Numbered from the stretch's first letter, positions 26,255 to 35,148 are shown. The stretch: 64,000 nt of DNA from Nonomuraea spiralis (GCF_014648435.1 NZ_BMRC01000010.1:124001-188000); one strand, 5' to 3'. The notes: generated by a model not told the origin, from the sequence alone. Made by a program: numbers and translations.

Positions 26255-28015
26255 TCAGGGCGTTCTGTCGTCGGCCAGGTTCTTGAGCCACACGCCGGCG
26301 CCTCGCATGAGCACGTCCAGTTCGCGGCGCAGCTCGGCGTTCTCGCGGCGCAGCCAGAGCAGTTCGGCCCGCTCCTCCAGGGAGAGCACGCCGGTCTCGG
26401 CCGGGCGCGGGTGGTGGTGACCCTCGGGTTCGTGGGAGCGGAACGCGTCCTCCCAGGGGCCGAGGGCGTCCGCCTGGACGAGCACCTGGAGCGGCGGCCG
26501 GGCGGCCTCGTCCGAGCGGGCGACCGTGACCGGGGCGGGGGCGAAGGCCTGGGTGGGAGCCTGGGCGGGGGTCGCGGCGGCCGGGGTCGCAGCGGGGGTT
26601 TGGGCGGGGGACGGGGCGGTGGCGGGGCTTGGCTTGGGCAGCGTCAGGGTGACCAGCGCGGCGGCCAGCGCGACGCCGCAGCCGATCAGCAGGGCGGTGC
26701 GGAAGCCCGTCTCCGACGGCAGCGTGTGGCCGCCGACCGTCACGGTGAGCTGGGCCAGGACGACGCCGATCACCGCGGCGCAGACCGAGGTGCCGATGGA
26801 GCGCATCAGGGTGTTGAAGCTGTTGGCGGAGGCGGTCTCGGTCCTCGGGACCGCGCCCATGATCAGGGCGGGCATGGCCCCGTACGCCAGGCCGACCCCG
26901 GCGCTGCCGATGCAACCGGCGATCATCAGACCCCAGCTCCAGTCCATCAGGCCGAGCGCGGCGCCGTAGCCGGCCGCGATGACCAGCGCGCCGACGAACA
27001 GGCTGGTCTTGGGGCCGCGGGCGGCCGACAGGCGGGCGCCGAGCGAGGAGACGGCCATCATCATCAGCCCGGACGGCGCCATCCAGAGTCCCGCGGCCAG
27101 CATCGACTGGCCCAGGCCGTAGCCGAGCGCCACGGGGAGCTGGAGGATCTGCATGAGGACCAGCGACTGGGCGTACATGGCGAAACCGACGAGGATCGAG
27201 GCCACGTTGGTGAGCAGCACCTGCGGGCGGGCGGTGGTGCGCAGGTCCACCAGGGGGTGGCGGACGCGCAGCTCCCACAGCGCCCACAGCAGGGCGAGCA
27301 CCACCGCGCCGCCGAGCATCCCGAGCGTGGTGCCGCTCGACCAGCCCCAGTCGGCGCCCTTCGACACGCCCAGCAACAGGCAGACCAGCACCGCGCCCAG
27401 GCCGATCGCGCCGACGAGGTCGAGGCGGCCCCCGGCATTGGCGGGCGTGGCCGGGACCAGCAGCCAGATCAGCACCGCGACCAGCACGCTCAGCGCGGCC
27501 GAGCCCCAGAACAGCACCCGCCAGTCGGCGTACTCGGCGACCGCGGCCGAGATCGGCAACCCGAGCGCGCCGCCGATCCCCATGGACGAGCTCATCAGCG
27601 CGATGGCCGGGCCGACGCGCTGGGGCGGCAGCAGGTCGCGCAGCGCGCTGACGCCGAGCGGGATCATGCCGACGCCCAGGCCCTGGAGGCCGCGTCCGGC
27701 GATCATCGGGATCAGGGAGCCGGACAGCGCGCACACCACGGACCCGGCGATGAGCGGCAGGGAGCAGACGAGCATCATGGTGCGCTTGCCGTAGAGGTCG
27801 CCGAGCTTGCCGACCACGGGGGTGGCGACCGCGCCGACCAGGAGCGTCACGGTGATCACCCACGACGTGTCGGCGGCACTGGCGTGCAACATCCGCGGCA
27901 GCTCGCCGATCAGCGGCACCACCAGCGTCTGCATGAGCGAGCCGACGATGCCGGCCACCGCGAGCACGCTCACGATCCCGCCACCGGAACGTGCACTGGG
28001 CGCGGAATGCACCAT
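26255..28015 (-). CDS. DHA2-type (14-TM) MFS exporter with an unusual C-terminal coiled-coil tail
   Basis: The 586-aa proton-driven efflux protein has the DHA2 features GKLGDLYGKRTMML (motif A), RGLQGLGVGMIPLG (motif B-like) and SSSMGIGGALGLPISA (motif C), with about 14 hydrophobic spans up to residue 455. A Pro/Ala-rich linker (about 455-500) and a His-containing segment lead to a charged heptad-repeat tail (544-586: LSLEERAELLWLRRENAEL and onward). This tail resembles the leucine-zipper end of IS3-family OrfA proteins. The ATG at 28015 is preceded by an AT-richer leader with a perfect palindrome at 28061-28075. Substrate unknown; drug export is the family role. Confidence 0.9.
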   Translation of the reverse strand: MVHSAPSARSGGGIVSVLAVAGIVGSLMQTLVVPLIGELPRMLHASAADTSWVITVTLLVGAVATPVVGKLGDLYGKRTMMLVCSLPLIAGSVVCALSGSLIPMIAGRGLQGLGVGMIPLGVSALRDLLPPQRVGPAIALMSSSMGIGGALGLPISAAVAEYADWRVLFWGSAALSVLVAVLIWLLVPATPANAGGRLDLVGAIGLGAVLVCLLLGVSKGADWGWSSGTTLGMLGGAVVLALLWALWELRVRHPLVDLRTTARPQVLLTNVASILVGFAMYAQSLVLMQILQLPVALGYGLGQSMLAAGLWMAPSGLMMMAVSSLGARLSAARGPKTSLFVGALVIAAGYGAALGLMDWSWGLMIAGCIGSAGVGLAYGAMPALIMGAVPRTETASANSFNTLMRSIGTSVCAAVIGVVLAQLTVTVGGHTLPSETGFRTALLIGCGVALAAALVTLTLPKPSPATAPSPAQTPAATPAAATPAQAPTQAFAPAPVTVARSDEAARPPLQVLVQADALGPWEDAFRSHEPEGHHHPRPAETGVLSLEERAELLWLRRENAELRRELDVLMRGAGVWLKNLADDRTP

Positions 28016-28060
28016 TAATCCCCCTATTGTCCGAATGCACCCTACACAGGATGTGGCACC

Positions 28061-28075
28061 TGCACAACCTGTGCA
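28061..28075. promoter_or_regulatory. Palindrome TGCACA-ACC-TGTGCA upstream of the MFS gene
   Basis: A perfect 6+6 inverted repeat lies 46 bp upstream of the MFS start, within a 138-bp intergenic region (28016-28153). Further TGCA and ACACAGG/TGTG fragments (28036-28056, 28075-28082) surround it. It is probably a repressor site; no cognate regulator is obvious next to it. Confidence 0.45.
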
Positions 28076-28153
28076 TCATGCATACCGAACCCACCCTTGC
28101 GGCCCGCGAGGAGGCATTTGTCCGGAGAAGGCGCAGGGCGCCGGAAGCGCGGG

Positions 28154-28456
28154 TCAGCCACGGTCGAGGGCGCCGCCGTCGAGGACCTGGTCGATGTGGG
28201 CGGCGAGTTCGACGTCGCGCGCGGTGACCCCACCCGCGCTCGGCGTCGAGAGCCGGAACCGGATGCCCTCCCCCGTACGCTCGATCCCGGCCTGGTGGCC
28301 CAGCGAGGCGCCCTCGTTGTGCACCGCCTCGCTCAGCCAGCCGTAGTTGTCGGGCGTGATCGGCACGTCCTTGAGCAGGACGTGGCCGTCCCGGCGCCAG
28401 CCCTCCAGCGCGGCCAGGGCGGTGTCGATCTCCTCGTCGGTCAGCCGCTCGGTCAT
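28154..28456 (-). CDS. Pterin-4a-carbinolamine dehydratase-like protein, probably degenerate
   Basis: This 100-aa protein follows the PCD/DCoH layout: LTDEEIDTALAALEGW, then a strand (GHVLLKDVPI), the central helix (YGWLSEAVHNEGASLGHQAG), FRLSTPSAGGVTARD and ELAAHID. In active PCDs the central motif reads HHPD and the later one THxxGGLT. Here the HH pair is not in register (only the His of GHQAG remains) and TH is replaced by TP, so dehydratase activity is doubtful. The ATG at 28456 is chosen after a GGGGGG purine run. The gene is divergent from a flavin monooxygenase across a palindrome-rich 111-bp promoter region, so a regulatory or binding role near that gene is possible. Confidence 0.72.
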   Translation of the reverse strand: MTERLTDEEIDTALAALEGWRRDGHVLLKDVPITPDNYGWLSEAVHNEGASLGHQAGIERTGEGIRFRLSTPSAGGVTARDVELAAHIDQVLDGGALDRG

Positions 28457-28536
28457 GATCCCCCCAAAGTCGTCGTTCCCCGACGCTCGGCTACCACCGA
28501 TCGGCCGCTTCACACCCGCCCTCTACCTCTATAACG

Positions 28537-28556
28537 TGTAGTACTACAACTTGTAG
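28537..28556. promoter_or_regulatory. Two overlapping palindromes in the divergent promoter
   Basis: TGTAGTACTACA (28537-28548) is a perfect 12-bp palindrome, and CTACAA-C-TTGTAG (28544-28556) is a second, overlapping perfect one. Both lie 12-31 bp before the flavin monooxygenase start, so a bound repressor would block it. The CTAC/GTAG core recurs in the boxes at 49716 and 53939. Confidence 0.55.
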
Positions 28557-28567
28557 AGGATGATTTC

Positions 28568-29704
28568 ATGCGCGTACTGATAGCAGGAGCGGGGATCAGC
28601 GGGCTGGCGGCCGCGAGGGGCCTGGTCGCGGCCGGGCACGAGGTCGTCGTGCTGGAGAGCGCGGACGCGCCACGCCTCGGCGGCGGCGCGATCACCCTGT
28701 GGTGCAACGGGACGGCGATCCTCGGCGACCTGGGCGTCGACCTGGAGGGCACCGGGCAGCGACTGTCCACGTTATCCCTGCGCACGGCCCGTGGCCGCCG
28801 GGTGGCGGAGATCGACCTGGAACTCCTGACCACCCGCTTCGGCTCGGCGCCCCGGGTGATCCCGCGCGGCTCGCTGATCAGCCTCCTGGCCGGCGGCCTC
28901 CCGGAGGGCGCCGTACGGTTCGGCGCGCAGGTGGAGGACCTGGAGGCCGACCGCGACGGCGTCCGCGTACGGACCCGGGCGGGCACGGAGTACGAGGCGG
29001 ACCTCCTGATCGGGGCGGACGGCGTACGCTCACGGGTGCGCACCCTCGTGCTGGGCGACGGCCCGGCGGCGACGACGGGCGCGGCGATCTGGCAGGGCCT
29101 GACGCGCGCCCCCTTCGACCCGGGCCCGACCACGACCCTGATGATCGGGCGGCAGGGCGACTTCGGCTTCATGGGCGCGGGCGACGGGCTCATGCAGTGG
29201 TTCTTCGAGCTGTCCTGGTCACCGGACGACCCGCCGCACGACAAGCCGGTGGAGATGCTGCGCCGCCGGTACGCCGATTGGGGCCCGCTGGCGCGCCGGG
29301 TCCTGGACTCGCTGTCGGACGGCGACGTCGAGCTGTTCCCGCACACCCGGCACCGGGTCCCGCGCCGCTGGGGCGACGGGCGGTGCGTGCTGCTCGGCGA
29401 CGCGGCGCACGGGATGCCGCCCGTCGGCGCGCACGGCACCAACCAGGCGCTGGAGGACGTGGCCGCCCTCACCGACTGCCTGCGGGCCGCGCCCGATCCG
29501 GCGACGGTGGTGGACGCGTACTCGGCCAGGCGCCGGCGGCGGGCGGCGCTGGCCTCGACGGTCGCCTCGAACATGCTCGCGGTGTCGGGCCCGAGATCAC
29601 TGATGCAGAGCGAGCCCCTGATGCGGTTGAACGGCACCACCCCGCCCCGCCTGGCGACGCTGGGCTTCGCCCGCCTGCTGCGGGCGCTCAGCGACCGCAT
29701 CTGA
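28568..29704 (+). CDS. FAD-dependent monooxygenase (PHBH fold)
   Basis: The 378-aa class A flavin monooxygenase has the N-terminal Rossmann motif VLIAGAGISGLAAARGL, the mid-region LLIGADGVRSRVR (GD/DG motif) and the second FAD motif CVLLGDAAHGMPPVGAHGTNQALEDV. Such enzymes use NAD(P)H and O2 to hydroxylate aromatic or polyketide-like substrates, and some inactivate tetracycline- or rifamycin-like drugs. No redox partner is needed. One TTA codon is at 28772-28774. The start is the ATG at 28568, directly behind a double palindrome that suggests control by a repressor. It is divergent from the PCD-like gene. Confidence 0.88.
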   Translation: MRVLIAGAGISGLAAARGLVAAGHEVVVLESADAPRLGGGAITLWCNGTAILGDLGVDLEGTGQRLSTLSLRTARGRRVAEIDLELLTTRFGSAPRVIPRGSLISLLAGGLPEGAVRFGAQVEDLEADRDGVRVRTRAGTEYEADLLIGADGVRSRVRTLVLGDGPAATTGAAIWQGLTRAPFDPGPTTTLMIGRQGDFGFMGAGDGLMQWFFELSWSPDDPPHDKPVEMLRRRYADWGPLARRVLDSLSDGDVELFPHTRHRVPRRWGDGRCVLLGDAAHGMPPVGAHGTNQALEDVAALTDCLRAAPDPATVVDAYSARRRRRAALASTVASNMLAVSGPRSLMQSEPLMRLNGTTPPRLATLGFARLLRALSDRI

Positions 29705-29815
29705 CACTCGGAGCGCACGCCTGCGCCGCCTCTGACATAGGGGTTGACCTCGCCGTGACGCCCGCCCACCGCCGCCGAGGCCGTGACAGGCCCGGAATCA
29801 CAAGATCATTTATAT

Positions 29816-29908
29816 AAATGCTTGAATTAAAGCATTTACGTCCTGACTTACCGGGTATTTCGGGCAAGTCATTTCTGTCAGGACGTACAAACTGTTTGCC
29901 GAAACAGT
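29816..29908. repeat. AT-rich leader with three consecutive perfect inverted repeats
   Basis: Inside a stretch that is clearly less GC-rich than the rest of the window (about 29800-29932) lie three dyads. AAATGCTT (29816-29823) pairs with AAGCATTT (29830-29837). An 11-bp arm TACGTCCTGAC (29837-29847) pairs with GTCAGGACGTA (29877-29887). ACTGTTT (29891-29897) pairs with AAACAGT (29902-29908). The region 29705-29932 has no gene. It directly precedes the encapsulin-type biosynthetic operon and is presumably its promoter/operator or a structured 5' leader. Confidence 0.7.
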
Positions 29909-29932
29909 GGGAAATGTGATCAGTTTACGGAC

Positions 29933-31039
29933 GTGAGAGATTTTCTCATTGTCGGGGGCGGTGTCGCGGGCGCCTGCGCGGGCTTCTTCCTCGCCGAGTC
30001 CGGCACCGTGACCCTGCTCGAAGCCGAGCGGGTCCCCGGCCACCACTCGACCGGACGGTCGGCGGCCCTGTTCTCGGAGTACTTCGGCAACCCTCCCGTC
30101 CGGGCTCTCACGACCGCGAGCAGGGCCTTCCTCGCCGCGCCCCCGCCGGGCTTCGCCGCCACCCCGCTGCTGACCCCGCGCGGGGTGCTGGCACTGTGCC
30201 CGCCCGGCGGGGAGGGGCTGTTCGACGAGGTGCTGGCCGAAGGGCGGCGGGCCCCGGCGCCGGCCGTGGAGATCGACGCCGCCGAGGCCCTGACACACTG
30301 CCCGGTCCTGCGCCCGAACCGGATCGGCCGGGCGATGCTGAAGCCGGGCGCCATGGACATCGACGTGGACGCCCTCCACCAGGGCTTCCTGCGCGGCATC
30401 CGGGCCCGGGGCGGTCAGGTGGTCACCTCGGCGCGGGTGCGCGCGCTGTCGCGGACCGGCGGCGTCTGGCGGGCGGTCACGGACGCGGGCGAGCACGCCG
30501 CGCCGACCGTGGTCAACGCGGCCGGCGCGTGGGCCGACGAGGTGGCCGGGCTGGCGGGGGTACGCCCGGTGGGGCTGCGTCCGCTGCGCAGGACCGCGTT
30601 CCTGGTGGACCCGCCCGCCGGTACGGACGCCGCGTCCTGGCCGATGGTCACCGACGTGGCCGACACCTACTACTTCAAACCCGAATCCGGCCGGCTGCTC
30701 GTCTCCCCCGCCGACGCGACGCCCGTCCCGCCCTGCGACGCCCGCCCCGACGACCTGGACGTCGCCGTCGGCGTACGGCGCGTCGAGGAGGCCACGACGC
30801 TGACGATCCGCAGCGTCCGGCACGCCTGGGCGGGGCTGCGCAGCGTGGTGGCCGACGGGACGCCGGTGATCGGGCCCGACCCCGGCGCGCCCGGGTTCGT
30901 CTGGCTGGCCGCGCTCGGCGGCCACGGGGTCCAGACGTCCCCCGCCGCCGGCCGGATCGCCGCCGCGGCGGCAGAGAGCGGGGCCGCCGACCCGGCGTAC
31001 GCGCCGGGCCGGCTCTGGAACGACTTGGAACGCCTATGA
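29933..31039 (+). CDS. FAD-dependent D-amino-acid dehydrogenase-like oxidoreductase
   Basis: The 368-aa DAO-superfamily flavoprotein has FLIVGGGVAGACAGFFLAE at the N-terminus and then GHHSTGRSAALFSEYFGNPPVRALTTASRAF, which closely resembles the D-arginine dehydrogenase (DauA) signature. It also has the substrate-domain YYFKPESGRLLVSPAD and a closing GHGVQTSPAAGR. It should oxidise an amine or D-amino acid to the imine at FAD. The start is a GTG at 29933, with no strong RBS visible. It is the first gene of a co-directional set running to 39763, so it likely tailors the amino-acid building block or intermediate of that cluster. A role in simple catabolism is the alternative. Confidence 0.85.
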   Translation: MRDFLIVGGGVAGACAGFFLAESGTVTLLEAERVPGHHSTGRSAALFSEYFGNPPVRALTTASRAFLAAPPPGFAATPLLTPRGVLALCPPGGEGLFDEVLAEGRRAPAPAVEIDAAEALTHCPVLRPNRIGRAMLKPGAMDIDVDALHQGFLRGIRARGGQVVTSARVRALSRTGGVWRAVTDAGEHAAPTVVNAAGAWADEVAGLAGVRPVGLRPLRRTAFLVDPPAGTDAASWPMVTDVADTYYFKPESGRLLVSPADATPVPPCDARPDDLDVAVGVRRVEEATTLTIRSVRHAWAGLRSVVADGTPVIGPDPGAPGFVWLAALGGHGVQTSPAAGRIAAAAAESGAADPAYAPGRLWNDLERL

Positions 31040-31109
31040 GGAAGGCGACGGGGGCGCGTGAGGCAAGGGGACCGGTCGCCGTTCGTACATTCCTGACAGA
31101 GAGGTGGAA

Positions 31110-34100
31110 ATGACCGGCAACACCCGCGGCTTCACGGGCCGGGCGGTCGACTTCGGTCCGTTCCGCAGCGTCCCGGCGATGATCGAGGAGCAGACCGACC
31201 GGAGCCCCGAGCGGCCGGCGGTCACCTATGACGGCAGGACCCTCACGTACGGGCAGCTGGACGACCTGGTCAACGGCCTGGCGGCGACACTGGCCGGACA
31301 CGGCGTGGGCAAGGGCGACGTGGTCGCGGCCCTGCTGGTCAACTCGCTGGAGCTGCCGGTCGCGTACCTGGCGCTGATGAAGCTGGGCGCGGCGTTCGTG
31401 CCGCTCGACCCGTCCTGGCCGGTCGAGCGGGTACGTGACACGCTCGGCGTGCTGCCGGACGGGCCGGTCCTGTGCGCGGGCGGCGAGCGGCTGCCGCCGG
31501 AGGCGGCCAACCGGGCCGTCACGGTCGGGATCGACGCGATCGTCCCGACCTCTCACCGCCCGGCGGTCGACGTCGGCCCGGACGACCTGGCGTACGGCTA
31601 CTTCACCTCCGGCACGACCGGCACCCCCAAGTGCGCGATGAACCGCCACGGCGGCCTGGCCAACCGGCTGCGCTTCATGACCCGCTACTTCGGCGCGACC
31701 GGCGACGACGTCGTGCTGCAGAACAGCAGGCACACCTCCGACTCCGCGCTGTGGCAGCTCTTCTGGCCGCTGACCACGGGCGGGCGCACCGTACTGCCCG
31801 TGCAGGGCGACTTCCTCAACCTGCGGCACACCATCGACCTGATCGCCCGGTACGGCATCACCACCGCCGACTTCGTCTCCAGCGTCTTCAACGCCCTGGT
31901 CGCCATCGTGGACGGCGACCCCGCCGCCCTGCGCGGGTTGTCGTCCCTGCGCCGGCTCGTCGTCGGCAGCGAGGCGGTCAGCCCGCGGGCGGTGCACCGC
32001 CTGATGGCCCTGCTGCCCGGACTCGGCATCACCAACGGCTACGGCCCGACCGAGGCGTCCATCGGGATGGTCTTCCACCGGGTGTCCGCGGCCGACGGCG
32101 ACGCCGTCCCGCTGGGCCGCCCGATCGACAACTGCTACGCGGTCGTGGTGGACGACGACCTGCGTCCGGTGCCGCCCGGCACGACCGGCGAGATCGCGAT
32201 CGGCGGCGTCTGCCTGGGCGCCGGCTACCTGGGCGACCCCGCCGCCACGGCCAGGGCGTTCGTCGGCAACCCGTTCCCGGATCAGATCCCCGGCGAGCGC
32301 CTCTATCTCACCGGCGACCTCGGCCACCTGGACGACGAGGGCCGCCTGTTCTTCTCCGGCCGCAAGGACTTCCAGGTCAAGATCCACGGCGTGCGGATCG
32401 AGCTGGGCGAGATCGCCGCGGCGGCCCAGCGCTGCCCCGGCGTGCTCCAGGCCGAGGTGCTGGTGGCCGAGCAGGCGGGCGTGAAGGCGCTGGCGCTGTT
32501 CGCCTCCGGCAGGGGCCTGACCGCGGACGCGCTGGCCGCGGAGCTGCGCCGTACCCTGCCCAGGACCAGCGTGCCCCGCTACTTCTTCCCGCTGGCCGAG
32601 ATGCCGCTGCACGACAACGGCAAGGTGGACCGCGGGCGGCTCCAGGAGATCCTGGACGGCAGGCTGAGCGAGGACTCCGCGCTGCTGGCCGAGAGCGCGC
32701 CGACCGCCTGCCTGTCCGACCAGGTGCTCCGGGCGATGCGCTCGGCGCTGGGCTGGCCGGGGCTCACGGCGGAGACGCACTTCGCCGAGTCGGGCGGCGA
32801 CTCCATCCAGGCCCTGTCCGTCGTCCACATGATCACTGCCGAGACCGGCGTACGGGTGGACGTCAAGGACCTGTACGACCATCCGACCGCCGCCGCGCTG
32901 ACCCTGCTGATCGAGCGCCGCCGCCGCGACCACGACGCCATCGAGGAGGAGTCCGTGCTGATGGCGCGCGACTCCGCGGTGCCCGACGGGGAGCCCATCC
33001 GGCAGGCGTCCAGGCCGGAACGGCTGCGTACGGTGCTGGTCACCGGGGCCACCGGGTTCGTCGGCAGCCGTCTGGTGCACGAACTGCTGGACCGCGGCGG
33101 GCTGCGGGTGTGCTGCCTGGTAAGGGCGGCCGACGACGAGGCGGCCACCGCCCGGGTCGTGGCCGCGCTCACCGAGCGGGGGTTGTGGGAGCCGCGCTTC
33201 GCCGACCGGCTGGAGGGCTACGCGGGCGACCTGGCCTTACCCGGCCTCGGGCTGGACGGCTCCACCTGGGAGCACCTGGCCCGAGCCTGCGACCTGGTGC
33301 TGCACAACGGCGCCATGGTGAACTTCCTGTTCGACTACCGCGCCCACCGCCAGGCCAACGTGCGCGGCACGATCGAGCTGGTGCGGCTGGCGATGGCCCA
33401 CCATCCCGTGCCGCTGCACTACGTCTCGACGCTCGGCGCTCTGCAGGCGGAGGCGCTCCACAGGGGCGAGCGCGTGCCGGAGGACTGCGACCCGGCGCTG
33501 GCCAGGCCGCCGGGCGGCGGCTACAGCCGGTCCAAGTGGATCGCCGAACGCTACCTGGCCGAGGCCCGGCGCCGGGGTGCGCTGGTGACCGTGTTGCGGC
33601 TCGGCGAGGTCATGCCGAGCGCCGACAACGGCTACCCCAACCCGGTCGCCTTCACCCACCTGCTGCTCTCGGCGTTCCTGCGGCTGGGCGTGCGTCCCGA
33701 CGTCCCCACGCGCACGGACTACACGCCGGTCGACTACGTCGCCTCGCGGGTCGCGGCGGCCGTGTCCGATCCCGAGGTCTGGGGCCGTACGCTGCACGTC
33801 TTCCGCGCCGAGAGCGTCAGCTTCGACGACGTGCCGGCGCGGGCGGGCGTACCGGTCACGCCGATCCCGTGCGGCGACTTCGCGCGGCTCGTCCGGGAGA
33901 CGGGCCGGGCGGGCGGGGACCGCGAGCTGATCACGCTCGCCTCGCTGCTGCCCGCCGCGGGGGACGAGGAGGAGCTGCGCCGGGCGTTCGGCGGTCTGCT
34001 GACCGACAACCCCGCCCTGTTCCGCAAGGACGAGTGCCACAGGCTCGAACAGCGATGGCGGCTCGGCGAGGGCACCCTCGACGGCCCGATCGCCGCCTAC

Positions 34101-34148
34101 CACGCCCGGCTGGCGGGCACGGCCGGGCAGCGGGTGCCCACCGGTTGA
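31110..34148 (+). CDS. NRPS-like carboxylate reductase, A-T-thioester reductase
   Basis: This 1,012-aa three-domain enzyme has an adenylation domain (about 15-505: YFTSGTTGTPK, NGYGPTEAS, YLTGDLG, NGKVDRGRL), a carrier domain with SGGDSIQAL (Ser565), and a C-terminal short-chain-dehydrogenase-type reductase. The reductase has VTGATGFVG near 644-652, catalytic Tyr805/Lys809 in YSRSK, and YVSTLG. It activates one carboxylic or amino acid, holds it as a thioester and releases it reductively with NADPH as the aldehyde (or alcohol). The pocket read by eye is D-S-W-D-V-G-G-I-G-K, which I cannot assign; the Asp at the fourth position may contact an amine. The ATG at 31110 is used because GAGAGG sits 7 nt upstream. 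It is followed 16 bp later by an aldo/keto reductase, the logical next enzyme. Confidence 0.92.
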   Translation: MTGNTRGFTGRAVDFGPFRSVPAMIEEQTDRSPERPAVTYDGRTLTYGQLDDLVNGLAATLAGHGVGKGDVVAALLVNSLELPVAYLALMKLGAAFVPLDPSWPVERVRDTLGVLPDGPVLCAGGERLPPEAANRAVTVGIDAIVPTSHRPAVDVGPDDLAYGYFTSGTTGTPKCAMNRHGGLANRLRFMTRYFGATGDDVVLQNSRHTSDSALWQLFWPLTTGGRTVLPVQGDFLNLRHTIDLIARYGITTADFVSSVFNALVAIVDGDPAALRGLSSLRRLVVGSEAVSPRAVHRLMALLPGLGITNGYGPTEASIGMVFHRVSAADGDAVPLGRPIDNCYAVVVDDDLRPVPPGTTGEIAIGGVCLGAGYLGDPAATARAFVGNPFPDQIPGERLYLTGDLGHLDDEGRLFFSGRKDFQVKIHGVRIELGEIAAAAQRCPGVLQAEVLVAEQAGVKALALFASGRGLTADALAAELRRTLPRTSVPRYFFPLAEMPLHDNGKVDRGRLQEILDGRLSEDSALLAESAPTACLSDQVLRAMRSALGWPGLTAETHFAESGGDSIQALSVVHMITAETGVRVDVKDLYDHPTAAALTLLIERRRRDHDAIEEESVLMARDSAVPDGEPIRQASRPERLRTVLVTGATGFVGSRLVHELLDRGGLRVCCLVRAADDEAATARVVAALTERGLWEPRFADRLEGYAGDLALPGLGLDGSTWEHLARACDLVLHNGAMVNFLFDYRAHRQANVRGTIELVRLAMAHHPVPLHYVSTLGALQAEALHRGERVPEDCDPALARPPGGGYSRSKWIAERYLAEARRRGALVTVLRLGEVMPSADNGYPNPVAFTHLLLSAFLRLGVRPDVPTRTDYTPVDYVASRVAAAVSDPEVWGRTLHVFRAESVSFDDVPARAGVPVTPIPCGDFARLVRETGRAGGDRELITLASLLPAAGDEEELRRAFGGLLTDNPALFRKDECHRLEQRWRLGEGTLDGPIAAYHARLAGTAGQRVPTG

Positions 34149-34164
34149 TCAGGAAAGGTCAGGA

Positions 34165-35148
34165 ATGCGCTACCGCAAGATGGGAAACCTCGGCTGGGAG
34201 GTCAGCGAGGTCGGATACGGCATGTGGGGCATCGGCGGCGGCCCCGGCGGCTTCACCGGCTGGGACTACGACGTCGCGCCCCAATGCCTCGACGAGGCCG
34301 TCGAACTGGGCTGCACCTTCTTCGACACCGCCTGGGTCTACGGCCGCGGCGTCAGCGAGCAGTTGCTCGGCGCGCTGCTGCGCCGCCACCCCGGCCGGCG
34401 GCTCCACGTCGCCACCAAGATCCCCCCGAAGAACCGCGAATGGCCCCCGGGACCGGACGACACCCTCGACGACGCCTACCCCGCCGAGCACATCCGCGAG
34501 TACACCCACCGCAGCCTGGACAATCTCGGCGTCTCACGCATCGACCTCATGCAGTTCCACACCTGGGAGGACCGCTGGGCCCGCGACGAGCGGTGGCAGG
34601 AGGCGATCGCCGATCTCAAGCGCGAGGGCGTGATCGACGCGGTCGGCATCAGCGTCAACCGCTGGGAGCCGGCCAACTGCCTCGCCGCGCTCGACACCGG
34701 CCTGATCGACGTCATCCAGGTCATCTACAACATCTTCGACCAGGCGCCCGAGGACGAGCTGTTCGACCGGGCCCTGCGTGAGGGCGTGGGCATCATCGCC
34801 CGTGTCCCGTTCGACGAGGGCACGCTCACCGGCACCCTGACCGCCGGCAGCACGTGGCCGGCCGAGGACTGGCGCAGCACGTACTTCGGGCCGGAGAACC
34901 TGCCGCCGAGCGTCGAGCGGGCCGAACGGCTGAAGGCGGCCCTGCCGGAGGGGCTCTCGCTCCCGGAGGTCGCGCTGCGGTTCGTGTTGCAGCACCCGGC
35001 GGTCAGCACGGTGATCCCGGGGATGCGCAGGCCCGCGCACGTACGGGCCAACCTCGGCGTCTCCGACGGGCGGCCGCTCGACCCGGACCTGCTGCGCGAG
35101 CTGCGGCGGCACCGCTGGGACCGGGTGCCTGCATGGTGGTCCGGGTGA
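34165..35148 (+). CDS. Aldo/keto reductase
   Basis: The 327-aa NADPH-dependent reductase of the AKR superfamily ((beta/alpha)8 barrel) retains the complete catalytic tetrad: Asp54 and Tyr59 in FFDTAWVYGRG, Lys85 in HVATKIPPK and His132 in LMQFHTW. The C-terminal cofactor motif is AVSTVIPGMRRPAHV. It probably reduces the aldehyde released by the upstream A-T-reductase to an alcohol, which could then be sulfated by the next gene product. The RBS AGGA precedes the ATG. The stop overlaps the GTG of the sulfotransferase gene (GTGA), implying translational coupling. Confidence 0.9.
   Translation: MRYRKMGNLGWEVSEVGYGMWGIGGGPGGFTGWDYDVAPQCLDEAVELGCTFFDTAWVYGRGVSEQLLGALLRRHPGRRLHVATKIPPKNREWPPGPDDTLDDAYPAEHIREYTHRSLDNLGVSRIDLMQFHTWEDRWARDERWQEAIADLKREGVIDAVGISVNRWEPANCLAALDTGLIDVIQVIYNIFDQAPEDELFDRALREGVGIIARVPFDEGTLTGTLTAGSTWPAEDWRSTYFGPENLPPSVERAERLKAALPEGLSLPEVALRFVLQHPAVSTVIPGMRRPAHVRANLGVSDGRPLDPDLLRELRRHRWDRVPAWWSG

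Noticed and set aside
30108..30296. Small minus-strand frame inside the DAO-type gene.
   Set aside because: Arg/Pro/Gly-rich translation without a ribosome binding site, fully inside a well-supported gene.
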